Positions 20,282 through 27,864 of a stretch of DNA of 64,000 nt are shown in pieces; positions within the stretch are counted from its first letter, which is position 1; each line of letters opens with the position of its first letter. Below the pieces are notes generated by a model. The model saw only the letters and a program-made list of their open reading frames with translations, did not search any database and had not been told where the DNA came from. Location: contig NZ_BCWP01000022.1 of NCBI RefSeq assembly GCF_001592265.1, positions 1 to 64,000 of the forward strand, in the 5' to 3' direction. Origin of the DNA: Curvibacter delicatus NBRC 14919 (lineage in GTDB: Bacteria; Pseudomonadota; Gammaproteobacteria; Burkholderiales; Burkholderiaceae_C). The position numbers and the translations under genes were made by a program.

Positions 20282-23200
20282 ATGTCTTTCCTACCCAAAT
20301 TGTTTTCTGCGAAGGCAGCGCTCATGCTGGCTATGTTGGTCGGAACAGCCGCAATGGCACAGACCACACCTTCTCAAAATCCATTACTCAGTCGCGATGG
20401 TGGTGGCGTGCCACCTAACATCATGCTGACCATGGACGACTCAGGTTCCATGATGTTTCAGCATATGCCGGAGGAAACGGTGTACGTCGGCGCGTATTCC
20501 GTGGCCAATCCCGTGGGCGGAAATTCCGTGCGAATGGATCCAAGCGATAACGCCACGTTGTCGGGCTTTTTTATCGGTACTGTTGCCGGGCGAACTGGGT
20601 CGGCAAATTGGCGTCAGAAGTTGCTGCGCTCGGCCGACACCAATACGATTTATTACAACCCGGAAGTTCGCTATCTTCCTTGGCCGGTGGCAGCTGGGGG
20701 ACGCATGGCACCGTCCTCTGCGGCTGCCGCACCGCGCGATCCGATGAACCCCTCTACCGGCGGCACGGTTAACCTTACGGATAGCAGGACGATTACCAAC
20801 AATAACCTTGTCTGGTGTTATCGAACCGACTCACAGAGCAGTTGTGGCACGACCAGTTCAGGCGTGGCATACGATCCTGGTTTGTATTACCGCTTGAAGA
20901 AAAATGCCAGCGGCGCGTATCTGGATCCCACCCAAGCATCCAATTATGATGAGTACTCGATCAATGTGGGGAGCAGTTTCACCAAGTACACGGCGCGCAC
21001 CGACTGTGCCGGCACAAGCTGTACGCAGGCCGAGGAAAGGCAGAATTTTGCCAACTGGTTTACCTACTACCGTACGCGTAACTTGCTGGCGCGAGGATCG
21101 CTTGCCGAGGCATTCAACGACTCGTCCAACACCTTTCGGCTTGGCTGGGGGCGAATTAACCAAGGCAATAGCCGGAGCATTGACGGCGTCAATACGGTTG
21201 TGATCGAGTCCGGTGTCAGGGCGTTCGACAGCACGACAAAGACCAATCTGTTTAACTGGCTGTATGCCTTGCCAGCCAACGGCAGCACGCCCCTGCCGCG
21301 TGCCATGCGTGCTGTGGGAGAGTATTACAAGCGTTCGGACAATAAGGGTCCTTGGGCCGACAATCCTGGGCAAACCAATACTACGGCAGATAAATCTTGC
21401 CGCCGTTCTTATCACATCATGGTGACTGACGGGTACTGGAACCAGACGACGACCTCTGTCGGAAATTCTGACAATACGGATGGGGCTGTCATCACTGGGC
21501 CAGGACGCACTTATCAGTATGTGTCCCCCCGTCCGTACCGAGATGGCTATTCAGACCGTTTGGCGGACTACGCCATGGAATACTGGAAAAAGGATTTACG
21601 TACCGATCTGACCAATAACGTGGTGCCTTCGGCTGACAATCCAGCATTCTGGCAGCACATGGTCAATTTCATGGTTGGCTTAGGCGTGAGAGGTACGTTG
21701 AATCCCGCCGTGGACTTGCCGGCACTGACCGACGGGACCAAGACTTGGGGAACGGACGAAATCGATGATTTGTGGCATTCGGCGCTCAACAGCCGGGGGG
21801 TATTTTTCAGTGCCAAAGACCCCAAGGAGTTGGCGGACTCAATCAAGAGTTCGGTGGGGCAAGCCTTGGAACGCGAATTGCGTGAGGCTGGCGTGGCGAC
21901 CGCATCAACGATTCTGCAGGATGGCAATCGCAAATACATTCCTATGTATCGGACCTCCGACTGGAATGGGGACATTCAAGCATATCTGCTCGACTCGGCA
22001 GGTCAGGCAGGCGCGCTCAGTTGGACAGCCACCTCCAAGTTGCCCACATGGAACAATCGCAAGATCTATACATGGCGGGCGGATACCGTGCCGCCTGCAG
22101 CGGTGCCTTTCACATGGACTGACATGGGGGGCGACAGCCAAGCCGCTCTCGGCAGCGTGGGGAGTACCTATACCTCGTCCTTTGTGGATTTTCTGAGGGG
22201 TGACAGGAGTAAGGAGGGCGACAGCCAACCATTTCGTGTGCGCAAGGGGATTCTGGGGGACTTCATCAATTCCAATCCTGTGTTGGTCAAGGATGCTGTG
22301 AATATGGGATATATCAATTTGCCAACCACTCAAGGTGGAGGAGCTGCTTACTCTTCTTTTTTGACGCAGAAGGCAGCGCGTCCCGCGGTTTTGTTTGTCG
22401 GTGCTAACGATGGCATGTTGCATGCATTCAAGGACACCCTGGGGGCTGTGCCAGCAGATGATGGCAAGGAGATCTTTGCTTATGTACCCAAGGCGGTCTA
22501 CCCTAATCTGTCAAAGCTAAGTGACAAGACCTACGGCACAGCATTGCTCTATCACCAGTTCTTTGTCGATGGTCCATTGATGGAGACGGACGCTTTCGTT
22601 AAAGCACCTGGCGCCTCTACGCCTAGCTGGCGCAATTACCTGCTGGGCACCTTGGGTGCGGGCGGGCGAGCCGTGTTCGCGTTGGATGTCACTGATAACG
22701 TTAATTTGGGTGCTTCCAACATACGATGGGAGTTATCCAGTGACGGTAATGGTGATGTGGGTTATATTTCCGCGCCGGTGCAGGTGGGAGTTTTGCCCAA
22801 TGGCGAGTGGGTGGCAATATTTGGCAATGGAAGCTACAGCACATCGGGCAATGCAGTGCTGTTTGTTGTTAATCTGGAAACAGGCGTTACGCAGACATTG
22901 ACCGTAGACTCTTCTGGTGCCAATGGCCTGGGAGGGGTTGGCGTTGTGCGTAACAGCAGTGGGCAGATTACAACTCTTTATGCTGGCGATTTGAAGGGTA
23001 GTCTGTGGAAGTTTGACTATCTGGCTTCGGCATCCAGCCGCTTTCAAGTGTCTGGCGGAGCGGCATTTTTCGCTGCTACCAGTTCGGGTGGGACGCTGCA
23101 ACCCATTACGCAGGCGCCGGTTGCCTACGATTTTTCTAAAGGTGGCAAGCTCGTGGTATTCGGTACCGGCGTTCTGAACACCACGACCGATGCCGACTCA

Positions 23201-23815
23201 ACGGCCGTGCAGTCCATCTACGCGGTCTGGGACAAGGCGTCAGACACTTTGCCTCGGCCTATGGGGAGGAGTGTGCTGGAGCCCCGGACGATCACTGCTG
23301 TCACTGGCGCTGGTGGTGCCGTCTTCTACTCGCTCGACGGAACGGCGGTTAACTGGACATCCCTGCGTGGTTGGGTCTTGGACCTGGATGTCATCACCGG
23401 CTTGCGAGTGGTTTATCCGTTGCAACGCGTAAGTTCGTCCGTTGTCTTGGTTAGCGCTGTCGCGCCTGCTCGCAATGTGCAAGTATGCGATACGGCGGCG
23501 GGTTCTGGCTTGAATCTGATGTTTGGCGTGGAGGCTGGCGTGAACCCGTCATATCCGATGTTTGATACCAATGGAGATGGTGTATTCGGCAGTGACGATG
23601 CCCGGGTCGCAGGCTATGCAACAGGTGCGGATGGTATTGATGCCGTGGTTAGGGGCACGCAGACTTGTGTCTCGGGTATCTGCACGACCAAGCTCAGCAT
23701 TCAAAATACGGCAGGCCAGTTTGGCGCTTCCATTCAGGAAACGCAAAGCACGGTGGGTGCCAGGGTGATCAAGGATCGGGTCTGGCGGCACATTATCAAT
23801 CCCCCCATTCGTTGA
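20282..23815 (+). CDS. pilY1: Type IV pilus tip adhesin / assembly protein PilY1
   Basis: Large secreted protein of about 1177 residues. Signal peptide: MSFLPKLFSAKAALMLAMLVGTAAMAQ. Near residues 47-56, NIMLTMDDSGSM gives a von Willebrand A-type metal site (DxSxS). The C-terminal half (from about residue 620) has the PilC/PilY1 beta-propeller pattern, with FVGANDGMLHAF, AVFALDVTD and LYAGDLKGSLWKFD. A calcium-loop-like segment, DTNGDGVFGSDDA, lies near residue 1095. I chose the ATG at 20282, eight bases after AAGGAAG, over the GTG at 20276. PilY1 sits at the pilus tip, aids extension and senses surfaces. Confidence 0.92.
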   Translation: MSFLPKLFSAKAALMLAMLVGTAAMAQTTPSQNPLLSRDGGGVPPNIMLTMDDSGSMMFQHMPEETVYVGAYSVANPVGGNSVRMDPSDNATLSGFFIGTVAGRTGSANWRQKLLRSADTNTIYYNPEVRYLPWPVAAGGRMAPSSAAAAPRDPMNPSTGGTVNLTDSRTITNNNLVWCYRTDSQSSCGTTSSGVAYDPGLYYRLKKNASGAYLDPTQASNYDEYSINVGSSFTKYTARTDCAGTSCTQAEERQNFANWFTYYRTRNLLARGSLAEAFNDSSNTFRLGWGRINQGNSRSIDGVNTVVIESGVRAFDSTTKTNLFNWLYALPANGSTPLPRAMRAVGEYYKRSDNKGPWADNPGQTNTTADKSCRRSYHIMVTDGYWNQTTTSVGNSDNTDGAVITGPGRTYQYVSPRPYRDGYSDRLADYAMEYWKKDLRTDLTNNVVPSADNPAFWQHMVNFMVGLGVRGTLNPAVDLPALTDGTKTWGTDEIDDLWHSALNSRGVFFSAKDPKELADSIKSSVGQALERELREAGVATASTILQDGNRKYIPMYRTSDWNGDIQAYLLDSAGQAGALSWTATSKLPTWNNRKIYTWRADTVPPAAVPFTWTDMGGDSQAALGSVGSTYTSSFVDFLRGDRSKEGDSQPFRVRKGILGDFINSNPVLVKDAVNMGYINLPTTQGGGAAYSSFLTQKAARPAVLFVGANDGMLHAFKDTLGAVPADDGKEIFAYVPKAVYPNLSKLSDKTYGTALLYHQFFVDGPLMETDAFVKAPGASTPSWRNYLLGTLGAGGRAVFALDVTDNVNLGASNIRWELSSDGNGDVGYISAPVQVGVLPNGEWVAIFGNGSYSTSGNAVLFVVNLETGVTQTLTVDSSGANGLGGVGVVRNSSGQITTLYAGDLKGSLWKFDYLASASSRFQVSGGAAFFAATSSGGTLQPITQAPVAYDFSKGGKLVVFGTGVLNTTTDADSTAVQSIYAVWDKASDTLPRPMGRSVLEPRTITAVTGAGGAVFYSLDGTAVNWTSLRGWVLDLDVITGLRVVYPLQRVSSSVVLVSAVAPARNVQVCDTAAGSGLNLMFGVEAGVNPSYPMFDTNGDGVFGSDDARVAGYATGADGIDAVVRGTQTCVSGICTTKLSIQNTAGQFGASIQETQSTVGARVIKDRVWRHIINPPIR

Positions 23816-23838
23816 ATCGTTACAAGGTTTGAATAAGC

Positions 23839-24288
23839 ATGTATTCATTGCGCAATAAATCCCCCCGCTTGTCTCGTGCTTCCACGTCAGGGTTCACACT
23901 GATCGAATTAATGATCGTGATAGCAATTGTTGGTGTCCTGGCCATGCTGGCCTATCCAAGTTATGTCGAGCACCTGCGGCGGGGGTACCGTGTCGAGGCA
24001 CGCACGGCCTTATTGGAGGCGCAGCAATTCATGGAGCGTTTTTATGCAGCTAACAGCCGCTATACGACCGATGCAGCCGGGACGACGAGTCCAACGCTGC
24101 CAGCTCGGTTGCAGAATGTTCCAGCGGGTTCGCCGCGTTATACCTTGGGCGTGGTTGCTACAGTTAACTCGTACACTTTGACGGCAACGGCCGCGAGCGC
24201 TGACAAATGTGGCAACCTCACGCTGACCAATACAGGCGTCAAAGGACGTAGCGGGTCTGAGATGTCAGTGCAGGACTGCTGGAAGTAA
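23839..24288 (+). CDS. pilE: Type IV minor pilin PilE
   Basis: Pilin-like protein of 149 residues. Leader of about 17 residues ending in SG, then FTLIELMIVIAIVGVLAMLAYPSYVEHLRRG with Glu at mature position 5. The globular part follows the PilE minor-pilin pattern (RVEARTALLEAQQFMERFYAANSRYT) and ends with a two-cysteine D-region (KCGNLTLTN ... VQDCWK). Last gene of the minor-pilin operon, 23 bases after pilY1 and convergent with nrdR. Its gene position, rather than sequence alone, says it is a minor rather than major pilin. Confidence 0.88.
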   Translation: MYSLRNKSPRLSRASTSGFTLIELMIVIAIVGVLAMLAYPSYVEHLRRGYRVEARTALLEAQQFMERFYAANSRYTTDAAGTTSPTLPARLQNVPAGSPRYTLGVVATVNSYTLTATAASADKCGNLTLTNTGVKGRSGSEMSVQDCWK

Positions 24289-24304
24289 GGCCGGGAATTC
24301 AGGC

Positions 24305-24754
24305 TCAGCGCCTGACCTCATCCACCAGCATCTTGAACTCGTCAATGTCCTCGAAGCTGCGGTAGACGCTGGCAAAGCGGACGTAGGCCACCTTATCGAG
24401 TTTCTTCAACTCACGCATGACCAGTTCGCCAATGCGTGTGGAGGGGACCTCGCGCAGGCCCAGGTTGAGCAGTTTCTCTTCAATGCGCTCAATCGCGCTG
24501 TCGATTTGCTCGGTGCTGACCGGGCGCTTGCGCAACGCCAGGTTCATCGAGGCCTGCAGCTTGGCCCGCTCGTATTCGATGCGCCGGCCGTCTTTCTTGA
24601 CGATGGCCGGGAAGTTGACGTCGGGACGCTCGTAGGTGGTGAAGCGCTTGTCGCAGGCGCCACATTGGCGCCGCCGGCGGATGAAATCCCCATCCTCCGA
24701 GATCCGGGTCTCGACGACCTGGGTCTCGGAGTGACCGCAGAAGGGACATTTCAT
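24305..24754 (-). CDS. nrdR: Transcriptional repressor NrdR
   Basis: Regulator of ribonucleotide reductase genes, 149 residues, exactly the usual size. The N-terminal zinc ribbon is [17 protein letters not shown] with the second pair in [12 protein letters not shown]. The ATP-cone begins [19 protein letters not shown], which binds ATP or dATP. The nucleotide state decides binding to NrdR boxes. It lies downstream of glyA on the same strand, a common pairing in betaproteobacteria, with a 220-bp gap between. Confidence 0.96.
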   Translation of the reverse strand: MKCPFCGHSETQVVETRISEDGDFIRRRRQCGACDKRFTTYERPDVNFPAIVKKDGRRIEYERAKLQASMNLALRKRPVSTEQIDSAIERIEEKLLNLGLREVPSTRIGELVMRELKKLDKVAYVRFASVYRSFEDIDEFKMLVDEVRR

Positions 24755-24885
24755 GGCAGCAAGCCTTGGAGCGTGAACGCACGGTTTTGATCACGGGCAC
24801 CCGTGGAACCGGCTTGGCCGGGCCACAGGGTGCGCCCCCCCTGCCACCGAAGGATGGCGTTCAGGGGGCTGAGGGCTGCGGCTCC

Positions 24886-24905
24886 AAGCCTGCCTGCGCA
24901 GGCTT
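24886..24905. repeat. Hairpin in the glyA-nrdR gap
   Basis: AAGCCTGC and GCAGGCTT form a perfect 8-bp stem around a four-base loop, within a 220-bp gap rich in C and G runs. Similar GC-rich intergenic segments recur in Comamonadaceae genomes, as I recall, so this may be one copy of a dispersed repeat. No gene is visible in the gap. Confidence 0.4.
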
Positions 24906-24974
24906 GGACAGCCGGAAGAACCATTGCCTCTGGCAATTGGTGCCGGGGCGCGCAGCGCCTCAGGGGGGTGTTGG

Positions 24975-26219
24975 TCACTTGTACACCGGGAAGCGTGCGG
25001 TCAGGGCGTTGACCTTGGCGCGCACGGCAGCGATGTTGGCTTCATCGCGCGGGTTGTCCAGCACGTCGGCAATCAGGTTGGCCGTCAGGCGGGCTTCCTC
25101 GTCCTTGAAGCCGCGCGTGGTCATGGCCGGGGTGCCGATGCGCACGCCGCTGGTGACCATCGGCTTTTCCGGATCGTTCGGGATGGCGTTCTTGTTGATG
25201 GTCATGTGGGCAGCGCCCAGCACGGCTTCGGCTTCCTTGCCGGTGATGCCCTTGGCGCGCAGATCGACCAGCATGACGTGGCTTTGCGTACCGCCGCTGA
25301 CGATGCGCAGGCCGCGTTGGGTCAGCGTTTCGGCCACGATGCGGGCATTGGTTACCACCTGCTGCTGGTAGGTCTTGAAGCTCGGGTCCATGGCTTCCTT
25401 GAAGGCTACCGCCTTGGCGGCAATCACATGCATCAGCGGGCCGCCTTGCAGGCCGGGGAAGATGGCGCTGTTGATGGCTTTCTCGTGCTCGGCCTTCATC
25501 AGGATGATGCCGCCACGCGGGCCACGCAGGCTCTTGTGGGTGGTGGAGGTCACCACGTCGGCAAACGGCACCGGGTTGGGATAGACGCCGGCGGCAATCA
25601 GGCCGGCGTAGTGGGCCATGTCCACCATGAAGATGGCGCCGACGTCCTTGGCCACCTTGGCAAAACGGGCGAAGTCGATATGCAGGCTATAGGCGGACGC
25701 GCCGGCGATGATGAGCTTCGGCTTCGTTTCGTGCGCCTTCTTCTCCATGGCGTCGTAGTCGATCTCTTCCTTGGCGTTGAGGCCATAGGAGACGACGTTG
25801 AACCACTTGCCGCTCATGTTCAGGGCCATGCCGTGGGTCAGGTGGCCGCCTTCGGCCAGGCTCATGCCCATGATGGTGTCGCCGGGCTTGAGGAAGGCCA
25901 GGAACACGGCCTCGTTGGCCGAGGCGCCGCAATGCGGCTGAACGTTGGCGGCTTCGGCACCGAAGATGGCCTTGACGCGGTCAATGGCCAGCTGCTCGGC
26001 CACGTCCACATATTCGCAACCGCCGTAATAGCGCTTGCCCGGGTAACCCTCGGCGTACTTGTTGGTGAGCTGCGAGCCCTGGGCGGCCATGACGGCTGGC
26101 GAGGCGTAGTTTTCGCTGGCAATCAGCTCGATGTGGTGTTCCTGGCGGGCGTTTTCGGCCTGGATGGCGGCCCAGAGTTCGGGGTCAGTCTGTTCGACGA
26201 GGATGTTTCGGTTGTACAT
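24975..26219 (-). CDS. glyA: Serine hydroxymethyltransferase
   Basis: Converts serine and tetrahydrofolate to glycine and methylene-tetrahydrofolate; 414 residues. Landmarks: [29 protein letters not shown], the lysine in [16 protein letters not shown] that binds pyridoxal phosphate, and [15 protein letters not shown]. The frame is open upstream, but the homologous protein starts at [16 protein letters not shown] (26217-26219). The 215 bp between glyA and the upstream transglycosylase gene hold a small hairpin with CCCCCG and CGGGGG arms (26240-26260) and nothing else supportable. Confidence 0.96.
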   Translation of the reverse strand: MYNRNILVEQTDPELWAAIQAENARQEHHIELIASENYASPAVMAAQGSQLTNKYAEGYPGKRYYGGCEYVDVAEQLAIDRVKAIFGAEAANVQPHCGASANEAVFLAFLKPGDTIMGMSLAEGGHLTHGMALNMSGKWFNVVSYGLNAKEEIDYDAMEKKAHETKPKLIIAGASAYSLHIDFARFAKVAKDVGAIFMVDMAHYAGLIAAGVYPNPVPFADVVTSTTHKSLRGPRGGIILMKAEHEKAINSAIFPGLQGGPLMHVIAAKAVAFKEAMDPSFKTYQQQVVTNARIVAETLTQRGLRIVSGGTQSHVMLVDLRAKGITGKEAEAVLGAAHMTINKNAIPNDPEKPMVTSGVRIGTPAMTTRGFKDEEARLTANLIADVLDNPRDEANIAAVRAKVNALTARFPVYK

Positions 26220-26434
26220 GGCAGTCGGGTAAAACGCTGGTCCCCCGTCATGCGGGGGCTGCCCAGGCGAACGGCTGAACACAGAAAACCACGCGGGTTC
26301 TGCGGCACGCTTCCCTGTGGTGTCCCACGTCAGCACAACCTGCCCGAGGAGGGCGGCGCGCCTATCGCCAGTCGCGTACCCCTCAAGTGTAGCTGACGGG
26401 CGAGGGCCTTGCCGTCCTGCGCCTCAACAAGGGG

Positions 26435-27235
26435 TCAGCTGAGGGCGACCTTTTCCGTGGTGGTTTCGGGTTTGGCAGGCGTTGTGACCGGGATGATCTG
26501 CGGTGTCAGGAGCGGCACGACGCGGCCATTGGCAACCTGTTGCAGGCGGGCATGTTCGGCCAGCACTTTGGCGCCATAACCGGTGTCATCGTCCAGGTTG
26601 GCGGCCCCGACATAAAAACGCAGGCCGCCTTCCAGCGAGCCGGCGCGTTCAATACATTCCTGCAGCACCTTGGCGCCCACGCGCAAGTTGCTCACGGGAT
26701 CAAAGGCGGCAAATTTGCCGCCAAAGCTTTCGTATTTGTCGCTGTGGATCCGGGTCATGACCTGCATCAGGCCCTGGGCGCCGACCGGGCTCTGGGCAAA
26801 CGGGTTGAAGCCGGATTCCACTGCCATCACGGCCAGCAGCAAGGTCGGGTCCAACTGGGTGCGTTTGCCGATTTCATACGCTTCGGCCACCAGGGCGCTC
26901 AGGGGTTCGGGCGCAACACGGTACTTTTTGCTCAACCAGTAGGCGACGGCGGCCTGTTGTTTGGGCAGATCCTTGGGGTTGGCCGCCGTGGCACGCTCAA
27001 TGGCATCGGCCTCCACCACAAAACCGGTGATGGCAATCTGGCGGCTTTGCAGCCAGCTCATCAGGCGGACTTCGCCGGCCTGGCGCAGTTCCGGGCGGGC
27101 GATCAGGGTGATCGTGGCAAACATCACAGCCAGCCCGAGGAGGGCAAAGCCGTTGTGGGTAATTTCAAAAAAGCCTTGGGCGACATCAGCAGCGAAGGTT
27201 CGCAGGCCTAGGCTCAATTTTTTGAACGCTGTCAT
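26435..27235 (-). CDS. Membrane-anchored lytic transglycosylase (SLT domain)
   Basis: Peptidoglycan-cleaving enzyme of 266 residues. One transmembrane segment near residues 30-48 anchors it, so the catalytic part is periplasmic. The SLT domain begins near residue 115 and contains AVMAVESGFNPFAQSPVGAQGLMQVM, with the catalytic Glu at about 140. The GLRFYVGAANLDDDTGYGAKVLAEH segment matches the end of the domain, with Val-Gly-Ala where many homologues have Tyr-Asn-Ala-Gly. It cuts glycan strands to 1,6-anhydro products, for wall turnover or insertion of envelope machines. It precedes glyA on the same strand. Confidence 0.9.
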   Translation of the reverse strand: MTAFKKLSLGLRTFAADVAQGFFEITHNGFALLGLAVMFATITLIARPELRQAGEVRLMSWLQSRQIAITGFVVEADAIERATAANPKDLPKQQAAVAYWLSKKYRVAPEPLSALVAEAYEIGKRTQLDPTLLLAVMAVESGFNPFAQSPVGAQGLMQVMTRIHSDKYESFGGKFAAFDPVSNLRVGAKVLQECIERAGSLEGGLRFYVGAANLDDDTGYGAKVLAEHARLQQVANGRVVPLLTPQIIPVTTPAKPETTTEKVALS

Positions 27236-27546
27236 AGCACTTCCTCTTCTCGCGTGGGCCGGTGCCTTGGCACCGCAGAAAGGTCGCAGTGTCAGGAACA
27301 GGTGTCACGTCTGGGTTGGTACGTCATCAGAATCCTGCGGGTCGTCTCTAGCGAGGGCAGCGATTCGATGTAGCCGGGGTCGGCAGCGGGTTCGGGTTCC
27401 CCCTGACTTAAGGCAGGGTTGGCTGAATTTTAAGTGCTTCAATATACCTGGTCAATAATAAAGAATCGTTTTGTTATTCCTTTAATATTCTGTGACGAAG
27501 GTGGGTACTGGGCAATCAAATGGCCGGATTTCATTGAAATTCCGAT
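27236..27546. other. Intergenic region, AT-rich in its second half, no gene seen
   Basis: No reading frame with gene-like character and no tRNA is visible. The part from about 27425 is clearly richer in A and T than the surrounding chromosome, as expected for promoter DNA serving the divergent genes and the RNA feature that follows. Confidence 0.6.
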
Positions 27547-27574
27547 TTGAAATCGCCCGCAGGATGGCTAAATT
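27547..27574 (+). promoter_or_regulatory. Candidate sigma-70 promoter for the structured RNA
   Basis: TTGAAA (27547-27552) and TAAATT (27569-27574) are separated by 16 bases. Transcription would begin near 27579-27581, exactly where the base-paired RNA described next begins. The match is good but not perfect. Confidence 0.45.
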
Positions 27575-27578
27575 GAAA

Positions 27579-27757
27579 GGGCCTGACGCATCAGGCACGC
27601 TCTGTCGGTAGTAAGCAGTCCGCACCCAATCGGTGTTCTGGGCTGACAGAACCCGGCGATTCTGGGGGCAATCTCTTGCCTCCTGCGCATGGTGGGACTC
27701 GACTCTCCCCCTTGCGTAACCCAGACGGCATGGGCCTTGAGCCAGCCGTCAAGCCCG
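27579..27757 (+). ncRNA. Candidate structured RNA of about 180 nt (possibly 6S-like) or long leader
   Basis: The predicted 5' end GGGCCTGACG pairs with CGTCAAGCCC at 27747-27756 with one mismatch, closing a rod-like fold. Inside are three clear hairpins: GTTCTG/CAGAAC (27635-27652), an 8-bp stem with TCTC loop at 27664-27683, and GACGGC/GCCGTC (27724-27750), which competes with the closing stem. There is no convincing reading frame. Size and end-to-end pairing resemble 6S RNA, which inhibits sigma-70 RNA polymerase, but I cannot confirm the conserved 6S sequence. It could instead be a regulated leader of the DUF748 gene 67 bases past the terminator. Confidence 0.45.
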
Positions 27758-27798
27758 GCGGGCAGGCTGCAGGCCAACCGTCCGGGCTTTCTTATTTG
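27751..27798 (+). terminator. Terminator-like hairpin after the structured RNA
   Basis: AAGCCCGG (27751-27758) and CCGGGCTT (27782-27789) form an 8-bp stem; the long loop can pair internally. TCTTATTT follows, a moderate T-run. It would end the RNA before the DUF748 gene or act as an attenuator of it. Confidence 0.5.
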
Positions 27799-27864
27799 GA
27801 CGGCGAGACAAATTTTTTCAACTCGGGAATTGATCTTTGCGGTATCCCGGGCAAACTCGACCGT

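Noticed and set aside
26320-26350. CCCGAGGAGG-like segment recalling the start of an SAH riboswitch
   Set aside because: It lies on the strand opposite glyA, no plus-strand gene follows, and the rest of the riboswitch consensus is missing.
27360-27420. GGGTTCGGGTTCCCC resembling a tRNA T-arm
   Set aside because: No acceptor, D or anticodon arms can be placed around it.
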